This document shows, piece after piece, positions 1-8,478 of a stretch of 64,000 bases of DNA (position 1 is its first letter; every line of letters begins with the position of its first letter). Made by a program: the position numbers and the translations under genes. The notes under the pieces were generated by a model that did no database searches, was not told where the DNA came from, and saw only the letters and a list, made by a program, of their open reading frames with translations. The DNA comes from Herpetosiphon aurantiacus DSM 785 (GTDB lineage: Bacteria; Chloroflexota; Chloroflexia; Chloroflexales; Herpetosiphonaceae). The DNA is taken from assembly GCA_000018565.1 (NCBI GenBank), contig CP000875.1, positions 2,557,199 to 2,621,198 on the forward strand, given 5' to 3'.

Positions 1-594
1 CTGATTGGCATCACCCCTGATGGCCAGCGCGAAGTGATCGCCTTCACGACGGGCGAGCGTGAAAACCAAGGCGCGTGGGAAAGTCTGCTGGCGGACATCA
101 AGGATCGCGGGGTCGAGACCGTTGATTTGTGGATTACCGATGGGCATCAGGCCATGCTGAACGCGATTGCGGCGAAGTTTCCTGCATCGCAGCGTCAGCG
201 CTGTGTCGTCCACAAAATGAGCAACATCGAAAGCCACGTTCCCGAAAAATACCGCGATGCACTGCACGCGGAACTGCGGACGATTTTCTATCAGCCCGAC
301 CGAGCGCAGGCCGACCAAGCTGCCGCAGCGTTTATGGCGAAATACGAGCGCCAATACCCGTCGGCGATCCGCTGCATGCAGCGTGACTGGGAAGCCTGCT
401 TGACGTTTTATGCCTATCCTGAGGGGCATTGGGTGAACATTCGCACGTCAAATATCATTGAACGGACATTCGAGGAGGTCAAGAAGCGCAGCAAAAAAAT
501 GGCGACGGCGTTTCGGAATGAAGGCAGTTGTTTATTGCTGTTTTATGCCGTTGTTCGAACACTTCAGCTTCGGAAAATTCGCATGCCTGGCTAA
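1..594 (+). CDS. IS256-family transposase, 3' part (5' end outside window)
   Basis: The reading frame is open from base 1, so the gene starts upstream of the window and only about the last 197 residues are seen. The text matches the C-terminal half of IS256/Mutator-type DDE transposases, which cut and paste their element. A 'WITDGHQAM' block carries one catalytic Asp, and the last catalytic Glu lies in 'SNIIERTFEEVKKRS', followed by the usual basic helix. The first catalytic Asp would be just upstream. The end of this gene overlaps antisense with the tail of the IS91-type transposase, so two elements appear to abut near 595-610. No terminal inverted repeat was identified by eye. Family assignment is fairly secure; whether the full gene is intact cannot be judged. 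Confidence 0.8.
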   Translation: MIGITPDGQREVIAFTTGERENQGAWESLLADIKDRGVETVDLWITDGHQAMLNAIAAKFPASQRQRCVVHKMSNIESHVPEKYRDALHAELRTIFYQPDRAQADQAAAAFMAKYERQYPSAIRCMQRDWEACLTFYAYPEGHWVNIRTSNIIERTFEEVKKRSKKMATAFRNEGSCLLLFYAVVRTLQLRKIRMPG

Positions 595-1677
595 TTTGAT
601 TTTGCACACTTCTTGACAAACCACCGGAAGTTCTTGGCGTCGCATCACAGCACCGCACTGCGGGCACAGCGGTGCTTCCTGCAGGCAATGAATGACGGGT
701 GGCTGACTGAACTCCTGTCCACGGGAGAGCATCAATTGGGCGCGGATGCGGCGGAGGAACGCCCGCTTGGCGGGACAAAACAAGCCAAAATAACGCACTT
801 TGACAAAGCCTTTTGGCAAGACGTGTTGAAGAAATTGCTCGAGAAATGTCAGTGCCGAGAGGGTTTTGGTACAGGTCTGGTGCGTCTGCCCATTGGTGTA
901 GCGAAAGGTCACGTTATCATGATCCATGCTGAGGAGCCGATTGTTGCTCAAGGCCACCCGGAAGATGTACGGTGCCAAGTATTTCAAGGCTGTTTCACCG
1001 GTGCCAACTGGGCGACAATCGACGACCCATGGGCGCTGCCAGATCGCCGAATCACGGGTCGTGCCGCCCGGAAGTTGGCCGATGGCAGCACGCAGTTTGC
1101 CGCGAAATAGCAGCGCTAAGGGCCGCACGGGGAGCAGGAACCCTGGGGCAGGCTGGCAGATGGTGCCATCGGGGGTACGGACAACAGCCGGAATGAGATA
1201 GTGGATATGCGGATGGTAGCGCAGGTCGCGCGTCCAGGTTTGCAGGATGCCCAGCATCCCCAATTGCCCGCCGAGCAGCCGAGGATCGTGGGCTAGCTGC
1301 TGGAGTGCCGCAGCTGAGGCCCGAAAGAAACAATCATAGACCTGGCGCTGATTGGCCGCCGCAAACGCCCGGAGTTCCGCCGGCAAGGTAAACGTGACGA
1401 GAAAGTAGGGGACGGGCAGCAGCAGCGCCTGTTGCTTGGCCAACCAGGTTTGGCCAGCATCGTGTTGGCAGGTGGGACAATGTCGGTTCCGACATGAATG
1501 GTAGCTGTAGCGGGCTATGTGACAGTGGGGGCAGATGAACACCTGACCGCCTAGGTGCTCCGTCCGACATGCATCCAGGGCATGGAGCACCCGGCGTTGG
1601 TCAGGACTGATCGGCGCTGGCGGGGTGGCCCAATAGGCCGGACCATAGCGCTGGACAATGGCGTTGAGCGTGATCAT
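532..1677 (-). CDS. IS91-family (Y2, HUH) transposase
   Basis: A 381-residue protein of the IS91/IS801 rolling-circle transposase family. The N-terminus has the zinc-binding cysteine block ('FICPHCH', 'CRNRHCPTCQ'). The middle carries the metal-binding HUH motif 'YHPHIHYLIPA', and the catalytic tyrosine pair is seen in 'KYLAPYIFR'. Length is normal for the family. The last ~25 residues are read from the antisense of the neighbouring IS256 transposase end, so the natural C-terminus may have been lost or extended at the junction near 600. It lies directly downstream of a tyrosine recombinase gene on the same strand (1683-2549), a pairing often seen in this type of element. Start at 1677 is the first ATG of the frame; no strong ribosome site is evident. 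Oligonucleotide ends (oriIS/terIS) were not recognised. Confidence 0.85.
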   Translation of the reverse strand: MITLNAIVQRYGPAYWATPPAPISPDQRRVLHALDACRTEHLGGQVFICPHCHIARYSYHSCRNRHCPTCQHDAGQTWLAKQQALLLPVPYFLVTFTLPAELRAFAAANQRQVYDCFFRASAAALQQLAHDPRLLGGQLGMLGILQTWTRDLRYHPHIHYLIPAVVRTPDGTICQPAPGFLLPVRPLALLFRGKLRAAIGQLPGGTTRDSAIWQRPWVVDCRPVGTGETALKYLAPYIFRVALSNNRLLSMDHDNVTFRYTNGQTHQTCTKTLSALTFLEQFLQHVLPKGFVKVRYFGLFCPAKRAFLRRIRAQLMLSRGQEFSQPPVIHCLQEAPLCPQCGAVMRRQELPVVCQEVCKIKLARHANFPKLKCSNNGIKQQ

Positions 1678-1682
1678 ACGAG

Positions 1683-2549
1683 CTACTCAAACAAGCGCTG
1701 GCTGGTAGTGCAGGCAATCGCTTCCGCGTGCTGGCTAACGTGCGTGTACAAGGCGGTCGTCACGGGTGAACGATGGCCCAACCAGAGCTGAATAATGCGC
1801 AGATTGACACCCGCTTCGAGGAGGTGGGTGGCCCACGAATGGCGTAAGGTATGGACGGTGGCGTGTTGCTGAATTCCACAGGTGGCAACCGACAGCCCAA
1901 AGGCGCGGCAGAGACCAGTGCGGTTCATGGGGTGATCTGCTGTTGGCGAGGGATCGGCTTGGCGGGGCCAGCGTGCGGGAAACAGTCAGATCGGATGCCG
2001 ATGAGTTCGCCAATGCACGCGAAGCACCTGGAGAGCGGATGCGGGCAAGGGAACATCACGATCTTTGTTGCCTTTTCCCGCCCGAATATGGAGCACCATG
2101 CGGGCGCTATCGATCTGGGACACGCGGAGCTGGAGTCCTTCTTGGAGCCGCAAGCCACAGGCATAGATGATGGCCAAACAGACCCGATATTGGTCAACCT
2201 TGATCTGGACCAAGATGCGCCGAATATCCTCAGGGCAGAGCACAACAGGGAGCTTGTGTTCTTTGGGGGCACGGATTAACTCCAAGCTGGGAAGGGTACG
2301 CTGAAGCGTCTGTTCATAGAGGAATTTGAGCGCACACAGCGTCCGAATAATGGTACTGCGTGAGCGGTGTTGCTCGTGGCGTAAATACAAGAAATAGTGT
2401 CGGAGATCGGTATCGGTGAGCTGATCCGGCGAACGACCAAAGGAGCGTGCAATCAAGCCGATGGTGTACAAGTAGGATTGTTGGGTGGCGCGGGATAAGC
2501 CGCGCAACTGCATATCTTCGGTCATCCGGCGGCGAAGTGCAGTTGTCAT
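1683..2549 (-). pseudogene. Tyrosine recombinase/integrase with one in-frame stop
   Basis: Integrase of the phage/XerD-like tyrosine recombinase family. The N-terminal SAM-like core-binding domain begins 'MTTALRRRMTEDMQLRGLS', preceded by AGGAGG at good spacing, so 2549 is preferred over the upstream ATG at 2636. The catalytic domain has the first Arg in 'YACGLRLQEG', then '[10 protein letters not shown]' (HxxR), 'LGH' and the nucleophile Tyr in 'TTALYTHVS'. A TGA at 1986-1988 interrupts the frame exactly where family members usually have Trp ('HPI[stop]LFPARWP'). The frame then continues uninterrupted to 1683. A single TGG-to-TGA change explains the break, so this is a very recent pseudogene, a sequencing error or a readthrough case. 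Its partner is the IS91-type transposase immediately downstream. Confidence 0.85.
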
Positions 2550-2782
2550 GGAGCACCTCCTGTTGGTTGTTCCTACCCTACAGGAGGAAGTGTGCCACCA
2601 ATACCAATGATGGACCATCGTGGAATGCTGGGGCACACCCTGCGCGGAGCGCTTCGTTCAATGGGCATTTTGTCGCGAATGTTTGATCTTGACGCGCCTG
2701 CGTCACCCTCCAACGAGCAAAAAATAGCCATACAAACGACGTTTTACTTGCAACAGAATGGTGTGCTTGCTGCATCATCGTC

Positions 2783-2821
2783 GATGCGGCCCGTTTAGTG
2801 GTAATCCTTACCATACCTCAC
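2783..2821. repeat. Relic of the MITE-like repeat seen intact at 17262-17378
   Basis: About 39 bp here match the right end of the short inverted-repeat element at 17262-17378: both read GCGNCCCGTTT, then GTGG, then AATCCTTACCAT.CCTCAC. The left end of the element is not visible upstream, so this is a solo end. It directly abuts the IS1182-type transposase relic, which suggests that the MITE was mobilised by, or derived from, a related element. Confidence 0.6.
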
Positions 2822-2980
2822 GTAGGCCTGCGGCGAACGCGCTTTATTGGGCTGGAGAAAACCCATCTTCAGCATGTCTTGAGTGCGGTGGCATTAAATG
2901 TTATTCGCATCGGCGCGTGGCTCGATCAGCCGCGCCAAACACCGCCGCGTCGGAGCGCCCTGTCGCGGCTCGTGGCATGA
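2798..2980 (+). pseudogene. C-terminal relic of an IS1182-family transposase
   Basis: About 55 residues of coding text ('RRTRFIGLEKTHLQHV', then 'SAVALNVIRIGAWL') match the extreme C-terminus of IS1182/IS4-like DDE transposases. The same block occurs as 'SRYGGMAKTRLQHV..ACALNLLRSVAWV' near the end of the intact element at 5714-7620. No catalytic part is present upstream; the remainder has been lost. The fragment does not derive from the intact copy, since the two differ at many positions. The following stretch to 3250 contains no recognisable gene. Confidence 0.7.
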
Positions 2981-3251
2981 GGTTGAGAGTTCGCCAGCAG
3001 CATCCTATGGCGCACGCGCCATCCCATCAGATAGTAACTGTATTGCGTCTCATCCCTGTGCTATTGTTAATCCACGGTGTGGTGTGACGACCGTTGACTC
3101 AATGGTGCACTTGCCCGTCCAGCAGTATGGTCTCAGAGGTTTCGCGAAGCCAGCAGTGGTGACGCTTCGGCGATCCCGTTTAGGAGAATGCAGACAACGT
3201 ACCCTCTGCCCACACCGTGGATGACCACTCCTTAACCATAAGGATGATGTG

Positions 3252-4594
3252 ATGCCTGCGAAACGTCCACAACCACAGAATGATCCACTTCCGCCAGCAC
3301 TTCAGCATATCAATCTGAATGCCGCCGCGATTGATATTGGTGCTACCGCCCACTTTGTAGCCGTTCCTATGGGCCGTGATCCGGTATCGGTGCGAGAATT
3401 TTCCACCTTTACCGCTGATCTCCATCACCTTGCCGACTGGCTGGTACAGTGCGGTGTCGATACCGTTGTCATGGAATCAACCGGGGTCTATTGGGTTCCC
3501 CTCTTTGAACTGCTGGAACAACGGGGCTTTACGGTGTTGCTCGTGGATGCCTATAAAGTCAAGAACGTCAGTGGCCGCAAATCCGATGTCTTGGACTGCC
3601 AATGGTTACAACAGTTGCACACCTATGGCTTACTCCAAGGGGCATTTCGTCCAGCAGATACCATTGTCGTCTTGCGCAGCTATCTTCGTCAGCGAGCGCT
3701 CCTCATTCAGGGTCTCAGTCGTCACATCCAGCATATCCAGAAGGCGCTCCAGCTTATGAACATCCTCTTACACCATGTGGTAACCGATATCACGGGACTG
3801 ACTGGCATGACCATTATTCGCGCGATTCTGGCAGGTGAACGCGATCCACAGATCTTGGCCCAGCATCGAGACCCGCGTTGCAAAAATAGTGTCGATGTCA
3901 TTGCCAAAAGTCTCGTGGGAACGTATCGACCTGAGCATCTGTTTGCCCTTCAACAAGCGGTTGCGCTGTATGATGCCTATCGAAACCATCTTGCGGCCTG
4001 CGATGACCAGATCGAACAGTATCTTGTCAGCTTGACACCGATAACAAACGACCTCCCCCCACCCACCACCAGCCACGTTTCGATGGACGCACAATCTTGT
4101 ATCAATTGACCGGTGTCGATCTTACGCAAATTGATGGTATTGAAGCGAGCACAGCGCTGACACTCATCAGTGAGATCGGCACCAATATGAGCCGATTTCC
4201 CACGGCTAACCAGTTTGCCTCATGGCTCGGGCTGTGTCCTGGGACGAAGGTGTCTGGGGGACGAGTACTTTCCAGTAAAACAAAATTCACAACGAACCGC
4301 GCGGCCATGGCGTTGCGGATGGCCGCCGCTAGTTTACATCGCAGTCAGAGTGCCCTTGGTGCCTACTATCGACGAATGGCAGCCCGCATAGGGAAACCCC
4401 AAGCGGTAACGGCAACCGCACATAAATTGGCACGGATTGTCTATAGCATGCTCAAGCATGGGACGGCCTACGTGGATACGGGTCACGATGCGTACGAACA
4501 ACGCTACCGTGATCGCGTTATCCGAAACCTCACCCAACGCGCAAAAGCCTTGGGCTTGGAGTTGGTTCCTGCGACGATCACGCCAGTTACTTAG
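3252..4594 (+). pseudogene. IS110-family transposase with frameshift
   Basis: The N-terminal DEDD (RuvC-like) domain is clear: 'AAIDIGATAHFVAVP', 'VVMESTGVYWVP', 'VNDA'-like 'LLVDAYKVKNVSGRKSDVLD'. The C-terminal Transposase_20 domain is also clear: 'LTGVDLTQIDGIEAS', 'FASWLGLCPGTKVSGG', 'TAHKLARIVYSMLKHG'. The two halves are in different frames. Reading backwards, the C-terminal frame matches the family up to 'HHQPRFDGRT', so the shift must lie in the C6 run at 4055-4060; one additional C would rebuild a single protein of about 447 residues. A homopolymer indel is therefore the likely cause, either real inactivation or a base-calling error. Start is taken as the ATG at 3252, after AAGGA; GTG at 3249 is possible. 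IS110 elements have no long inverted repeats, and none are seen. Confidence 0.85.
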
Positions 4595-4681
4595 GAGAGT
4601 CAATTTTGGGTTTAACCCTTGAAATGCTCCCGCTAGTCCTTGGGGTGATTTAATTCCAGTATCTTATACGATGGTGGATTA

Positions 4682-4728
4682 AATAAAAACACGTCCGATT
4701 GATTAGTCGAGTAATCAATCGGACGTGT
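4682..4728 (-). terminator. Intrinsic terminator of the XRE/membrane-protein operon
   Basis: A perfect 17-bp stem (arms 4689-4705 and 4712-4728) encloses a 6-nt loop, and on the minus strand it is followed by a T-rich run (GTTTTTATTT). It sits 18 bp after the XRE gene stop at 4746, so it should end transcription of that leftward operon. The plus-strand side has no U-tract, so it is probably one-directional. Confidence 0.85.
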
Positions 4729-4745
4729 GTATCGTGCAAAAAACG

Positions 4746-5000
4746 CTACTGTGCTTGTGGTTGGATAAAAGCATCGTGGATTTCAATCGTCCTATCAACC
4801 TGAAACACCTGCTCGAGCGGCGTACCAAAAAGCAGCGCAATCCGAAATGCCAATTCAAGGGATGGGTAATATCGGCCCTGTTCGAGGGCAATCACGGTTT
4901 GGCGGGTAATCCCGACATGATCGGCGAGCGCTTGTTGCGTCATCCCATGGGCCTCAACGCGCAGGTGGCGAATCCGGTTGTGAATCATGAGTTTAGCCAT
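4746..5000 (-). CDS. XRE-family transcriptional regulator (small Cro/CI-type)
   Basis: About 84 residues forming a compact helix-turn-helix protein: 'RIRHLRVEAHGMTQQALADH' begins helix 1 and 2, and 'VGITRQTVIALEQGRYYPSL' is the recognition helix region, followed by 'ELAFRIALLFGTPLEQVFQ'. The preferred start is ATG at 5000, which overlaps the stop of the upstream membrane protein gene, so the two are translationally coupled. Small regulators of this type typically pair with a membrane protein in a two-gene autoregulated operon. The operator is probably the palindrome overlapping the promoter at 5521-5546. A strong terminator follows. The target beyond its own operon cannot be told. Confidence 0.88.
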   Translation of the reverse strand: MAKLMIHNRIRHLRVEAHGMTQQALADHVGITRQTVIALEQGRYYPSLELAFRIALLFGTPLEQVFQVDRTIEIHDAFIQPQAQ

Positions 5001-5475
5001 GCGTGAGTTTCCGATAGCTAACCACAATGCTGGCGTAATACACGCAGTTGGCAAGCACAAAACTCGCAAACAGCCAGTGAATTGCGGTTAATACTTGCGT
5101 TATCGGCAAGCGGAATTCGGCCAAATTATTTGATGGACCACCTGCCGCCACGCCCCAAACCGGCACAAAGACCATCGCCAGTAAACACCAGGTGAGCACT
5201 GCAAATGCCAGCACAAAGCCTGCGCGTTTCGCCGCTCGCAATTCGATCAGCTGATCAAGTTCATCAATTGGCGGCGTTGTACCACGTTTACGAATCAATG
5301 TGCTGCTGATGGCATTGATACTATGAAAGCCCATCAAAATCAGCACTAATGCGATCACCGCTACCACCAAGATGCCAAAAGCCAACGGGTATCGCAAGAC
5401 GACCACAAAGTAGGGTGTAAATACCAAGCCAACCGCCAACAAGCTTGCCCACGCACTTTTTTCATGAAAACTCAT
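4993..5475 (-). CDS. Small four-helix membrane protein paired with the XRE regulator
   Basis: About 160 residues. Four hydrophobic stretches are visible: around 'LLAVGLVFTPYFVVVL', 'LAFGILVVAVIALVLILMGF', 'AGFVLAFAVLTWCLLAMVFV' and 'HWLFASFVLANCVYYASIVV'. A charged cytoplasmic loop ('KRGTTPPIDELDQLIELRAAKR') separates the second and third. The start at 5475 follows GAGGATCTCGTG; the longer frame upstream is disregarded because it would run through the promoter. It is the first gene of a two-gene operon whose 3' end overlaps the XRE gene. Function is unknown; proteins of this size beside XRE regulators often act as membrane sensors or modulators, but nothing in the sequence proves it. Confidence 0.8.
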   Translation of the reverse strand: MSFHEKSAWASLLAVGLVFTPYFVVVLRYPLAFGILVVAVIALVLILMGFHSINAISSTLIRKRGTTPPIDELDQLIELRAAKRAGFVLAFAVLTWCLLAMVFVPVWGVAAGGPSNNLAEFRLPITQVLTAIHWLFASFVLANCVYYASIVVSYRKLTHG

Positions 5476-5506
5476 CACGAGATCCTCATCTAATAGGCTG
5501 AAATGT

Positions 5507-5546
5507 ACTATATACCAGACAAAATGTAATGTCAAGCATACATTTT
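5507..5546 (-). promoter_or_regulatory. Sigma-70-type promoter with overlapping palindromic operator
   Basis: On the minus strand TTGACA (5535-5530) and TATAGT (5512-5507) are separated by exactly 17 bp, close to a perfect vegetative promoter, 31 bp upstream of the membrane protein start. A perfect inverted repeat, AAAATGTA (5521-5528) and TACATTTT (5539-5546), spans the -35 box and part of the spacer. That placement would block RNA polymerase, so it is the likely autoregulatory operator for the XRE protein encoded in the same operon. Confidence 0.75.
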
Positions 5547-5713
5547 GATGTGGGCAGTGATGATCAACAATGCCGCAAATCCTGGCATACGGGCCAGCGA
5601 CATGGGGTAAATCCACCATTTGTATCAGAAATCTTGCCTTCTCCCTATTAGGCCCATGACCAACATTGACACTGGTGGCGAATTCCCTATGGGTGCCTGT
5701 GGGTGCATTGTAT

Positions 5714-7620
5714 GGTATCAGTGTACGATTGATAGTGCTGGCGAACCCTGTTTGTGCAGCACTGGGCTGAAACGAACCAACGATCATTGGTGGCTATGGA
5801 GCCGTGTCTGTTCACGTATCTGAGACAGAGCAGGCGGTGGACGGAGGGCCACAAAGCGCGACGTTTGGGTTTGGTGACGCGACCCACCGGTCACCCATGC
5901 CACACTCCTCAGCAGATTCAGCGCACACGCGGTCAGCACATGCTGGAGTCGCGTTTTCGCCATCCCACCATAGCGACTCTGCCGCATCCCACAGACTCGG
6001 GTTGCTTGCGACATTAGTCCCTCGACTCCCGCCCGTTTTGCATACTGCCGTTTGAAGGCATCGGTTGTTTGGGCGTGCCGCCGCTGCTGAAGGACTTCAT
6101 GCTGTTCTCGGGGGCGGAGCGAAAGGCCTCGTGCTGCGGTTGCCGTATGCGTACACTGTGTTCGGACTGGACACGCTCGGCAGTCACGCGGTCGAAACGT
6201 CACGCGAATGGCAGGATTCCCGTGTCGATCCTGATGCGAAATCCATTTGGTACTTGCGTGTCCTTGGGGACAAATGACCACCTTCGCGTCCCAATCGACC
6301 TGAAATCGCGTGATATCGAAGGCGGTCGGGTCTTTCGCTTGCCAGGCACTATCGCGAGCAATTGGCCCGCACAGTGTAATCCCATAGGTGGACTGGCTGG
6401 TGAGCATCGCTGCTGCATCGGTATAGCCCGTATCAACAAGATGGGTGCTGGGAAGGAGATCATGGCGAGCAAGGCCCTCATGAATCTGGTCTAAGACTTC
6501 ACCATCACGAATCGTGGATGGCGTGGTAAGCACATGCGTGATGAGGCAGGGCAGATCAGCATCGAAGGTTTCAGTCAGATGCACTTTGTATCCCGTCCAT
6601 TCCATATTGCGTTTCGTGCTGTACTGCGCATCGCGATCATAGGGCGAATGAATGCGCATCCTGCTCGGTGGCATATCAGCCACTTCACGCCAGCGAACTG
6701 GTCCATTGGGGGCATGGTATTGTTGCCACCAAACGCGACGAAGGATGCATACGGCGGGATGAACGTGCAGTTCACGCGGGGCAGTCGGTGCCGCAAGGAG
6801 GGTGAGGAGTTCAAACCCATCGGCTCCAATCTGCTCGGCAAGACGTTGACGGTCGGCGGCTGCCTTCGGAAAGCGATATGCATCAGCACGTGGCCCATAG
6901 CGATCAAACCACGGCGGTGGAATCTGGCAGCGGACCCATGCGGGAGCCACGGTTGCGAGCGCATTGAGGGTGGCACGCATCGTTTCGCCAAGACATTCAA
7001 TGCGACTCAGGCCACGAACTGCCGCGAGGACATGGGTCGAATCGGTGCGTTGTTGCCCGCGTGTTCGCAGTAATCCGTAATCGCGAAGGCGCTCCAGCAG
7101 GGTTTCAAAGAGGATAGACGCACCATCTCCCGCCACAAGCCGGGCGCGGAACTCGCTGAGGACGGAGGCATCAAAGCCACGATCAGCAAGCGGAAGGCCC
7201 AAGACATATTTCCAATCAATGCGCATCCGCACGGCATCGGCGGCTTGGCGATCGGGGAGATCTTCCATGAACTGGAGGATGGTGACCATGGCGAGTCGTG
7301 CTGGCGCGAGGGCCGGTTGACCAGTATGGGAAAAGAGCGTGCTGAATTGCTGATTGTCAAACAGCATGCCAAAGTGATCACGGAGGTGCATGAGTCGGTT
7401 GCCATGTGGAGCAATGGCGTGTGCCAATTCAACGGTGTCCTCAGGAATGGGATAGTCACCAAACAACGCCGCACGCATGGTCATGGATTCGGCTCCCTTT
7501 CGCACCGGTGGTGCATCCATCAACAGAGCAGATTCCATGATAGCCGAAGATCGCGGGCAAGAGACCGTACTGCACCGCACAAACAGGGTTCGCCAGCACT
7601 ATCAATCGTACACTGATACC
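5714..7620. mobile_element. Intact IS1182-family insertion sequence
   Basis: The element is 1,907 bp and bounded by 44-bp perfect terminal inverted repeats, 5714-5757 and 7577-7620 (outer ends read GGTATCAGTGTACGATTG). It contains one transposase gene on the minus strand. The perfect repeats and the uninterrupted transposase frame point to a recent or still active insertion. No clear target duplication was seen at the flanks (GTAT on the left, CGGA on the right). The element lies between the XRE operon and a small unknown gene whose promoter region it may have displaced. Confidence 0.9.
5784..7484 (-). CDS. IS1182-family transposase
   Basis: About 566 residues from ATG at 7484, which follows AAAGGGAGC; two earlier in-frame ATGs lie within or near the terminal repeat. 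The N-terminal part ('LMHLRDHFGMLFDNQQFSTLF', 'ALAPARLAMVTILQFMEDLPDRQAADAV') matches the DUF772-type domain of IS1182. The catalytic domain has 'LLRTRGQQRTDSTHVLA' (Asp), 'HLVDTGYTD' (Asp) and a C-terminal Glu region, 'RAGVEGLMSQATRVCGMRQSRYGG'. A CxxC-containing insertion ('CRACPVRTQC') is also typical. The frame is complete, so the transposase is likely functional. It should mobilise its own 44-bp ends and perhaps related relics such as that at 2798-2980. Confidence 0.92.
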   Translation of the reverse strand: MTMRAALFGDYPIPEDTVELAHAIAPHGNRLMHLRDHFGMLFDNQQFSTLFSHTGQPALAPARLAMVTILQFMEDLPDRQAADAVRMRIDWKYVLGLPLADRGFDASVLSEFRARLVAGDGASILFETLLERLRDYGLLRTRGQQRTDSTHVLAAVRGLSRIECLGETMRATLNALATVAPAWVRCQIPPPWFDRYGPRADAYRFPKAAADRQRLAEQIGADGFELLTLLAAPTAPRELHVHPAVCILRRVWWQQYHAPNGPVRWREVADMPPSRMRIHSPYDRDAQYSTKRNMEWTGYKVHLTETFDADLPCLITHVLTTPSTIRDGEVLDQIHEGLARHDLLPSTHLVDTGYTDAAAMLTSQSTYGITLCGPIARDSAWQAKDPTAFDITRFQVDWDAKVVICPQGHASTKWISHQDRHGNPAIRVTFRPRDCRACPVRTQCTHTATAARGLSLRPREQHEVLQQRRHAQTTDAFKRQYAKRAGVEGLMSQATRVCGMRQSRYGGMAKTRLQHVLTACALNLLRSVAWVTGGSRHQTQTSRFVALRPPPALSQIREQTRLHSHQ

Positions 7621-7662
7621 CGGATGTGGCTCTGGATAGGATGAACCTAAAAGGAGACACAG

Positions 7663-7893
7663 ATGCAGAAAGCAGACGCATTGGCGCAGATTGAGGCGAT
7701 CATTGATGACCTGTCGAATGGCGAGTTATTCGATGCCGTGGGCGAGGATGGGTTTTTGCTGCTCCGCGAGGCATTGGAAGTCGTGCAGTTGGCGCTCCAA
7801 GGCAAGATATTCCCAACCGAGGCAAATCAACGACGGCTGATGACCATCATTAATCAGCAGTTGGCCAACCCGCCGGATGAACACCGGAATTAA
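7663..7893 (+). CDS. Small acidic protein of unknown function (76 aa)
   Basis: Starts at ATG 7663 after a strong AAAAGGAGA ribosome site. The product is acidic, leucine-rich and apparently all helical ('DALAQIEAIIDDLSNGELFDAV', 'LREALEVVQLALQGKIFP'). No cysteine, signal or membrane segment is seen, and I recognise no family. The IS1182 element ends only 42 bp upstream, so the native promoter of this gene may have been removed; the CRISPR array lies 180 bp downstream. Coding status is supported by the ribosome site and the absence of a better frame. Confidence 0.55.
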   Translation: MQKADALAQIEAIIDDLSNGELFDAVGEDGFLLLREALEVVQLALQGKIFPTEANQRRLMTIINQQLANPPDEHRN

Positions 7894-8076
7894 TGAATAG
7901 GTGAGGAGGGAGGATCTGGAATTGACAGGCTTGGTACAATGAGCACAGATCAAGAGTCAATCGTTTATGATTGACATAAAAATATTACTGGTGTCCAATT
8001 TCGTATGCGATGGCTCATGATGATGCGCGGATCGTGCTCGTCGAGCAGGCTCATTTGCAAAAGTGGACACAGAGGG

Positions 8077-8335
8077 CTTGGAATGGCCTTAATCCTTTGG
8101 CAGGGATTTAAACGAGTTATAATCTCAACCATCACCTTACTAAAGGCTACCTTGGAATGGCCTTAATCCTTTGGCAGGGATTTAAACGCATGTGCCGCCA
8201 TTGATCGAAACCTGGCCGGAACTTGGAATGGCCTTAATCCTTTGGCAGGGATTTAAACATTTCTTGCTTGATTACTTCAGTCAAATCTGGATTATTTGCT
8301 TGGAATGGCCTTAAGCCTTTGGCAGGGATTCATAC
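8077..8335 (+). CRISPR. Short CRISPR array, 4 repeats and 3 spacers, no cas genes
   Basis: Four 37-bp repeats start at 8077, 8151, 8222 and 8299; they begin CTTGGAATGGCCTTAATCC and end GGCAGGGATTTAAAC. The first three are identical. The fourth differs at several positions (TTAAGCC, TTCATAC), as expected of the repeat farthest from the leader. Spacers are 37, 34 and 40 bp (8114-8150, 8188-8221, 8259-8298). The AAAC 3' end and the decayed last repeat both say that transcription runs rightwards from a leader at about 7894-8076. That leader holds an inverted repeat GTCAATC/GATTGAC (7956-7975). An intrinsic terminator follows at 8345-8373. No cas gene occurs anywhere in the window, so the array must use Cas proteins encoded elsewhere or be a remnant. 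Repeat length would fit a type I or III system. Confidence 0.92.
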
Positions 8336-8344
8336 CTCGGCTCA

Positions 8345-8373
8345 ACCAGCACGCACCACGGTGCTGGTTTTTT
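8345..8373 (+). terminator. Intrinsic terminator after the CRISPR array
   Basis: Stem ACCAGCAC (8345-8352) and GTGCTGGT (8361-8368) with an 8-nt loop, followed by a run of T (8368-8373). It lies 10 bp beyond the last CRISPR repeat and supports rightward transcription of the array. It is also the left end of an intergenic cassette repeated at 10499-10628. Confidence 0.8.
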
Positions 8374-8414
8374 GTGTCCACTATCGCTCAAGATACTGGA
8401 AAATAATCTACCAC

Positions 8415-8444
8415 TTGTCGAAACCACAAGCCATGGCGTATCAT
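8415..8444 (+). promoter_or_regulatory. Putative promoter of the 8479 and LRR genes
   Basis: TTGTCG (8415-8420) and TATCAT (8439-8444) are 18 bp apart, 34 bp before the start codon at 8479. The same two boxes with the same spacing are kept in the second cassette copy (10570-10575 and 10594-10599), although the spacer between them has changed. That conservation is the main evidence. Confidence 0.55.
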
Positions 8445-8478
8445 CAGCCCAGCAGTAGCACACGACGAGGACAGCATC

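Noticed and set aside
532-1110. Plus-strand open frames at 613-1110 and 926-1201
   Set aside because: They are antisense to the IS91 transposase and have no family-like text.
2592-2798. Plus-strand open frame upstream of the IS1182 relic
   Set aside because: No ribosome site and no recognisable motif; part of it is MITE-end sequence.
4437-4622. Possible IS110 terminal repeat beyond the transposase
   Set aside because: IS110 elements usually lack such repeats and none could be matched to the left side.
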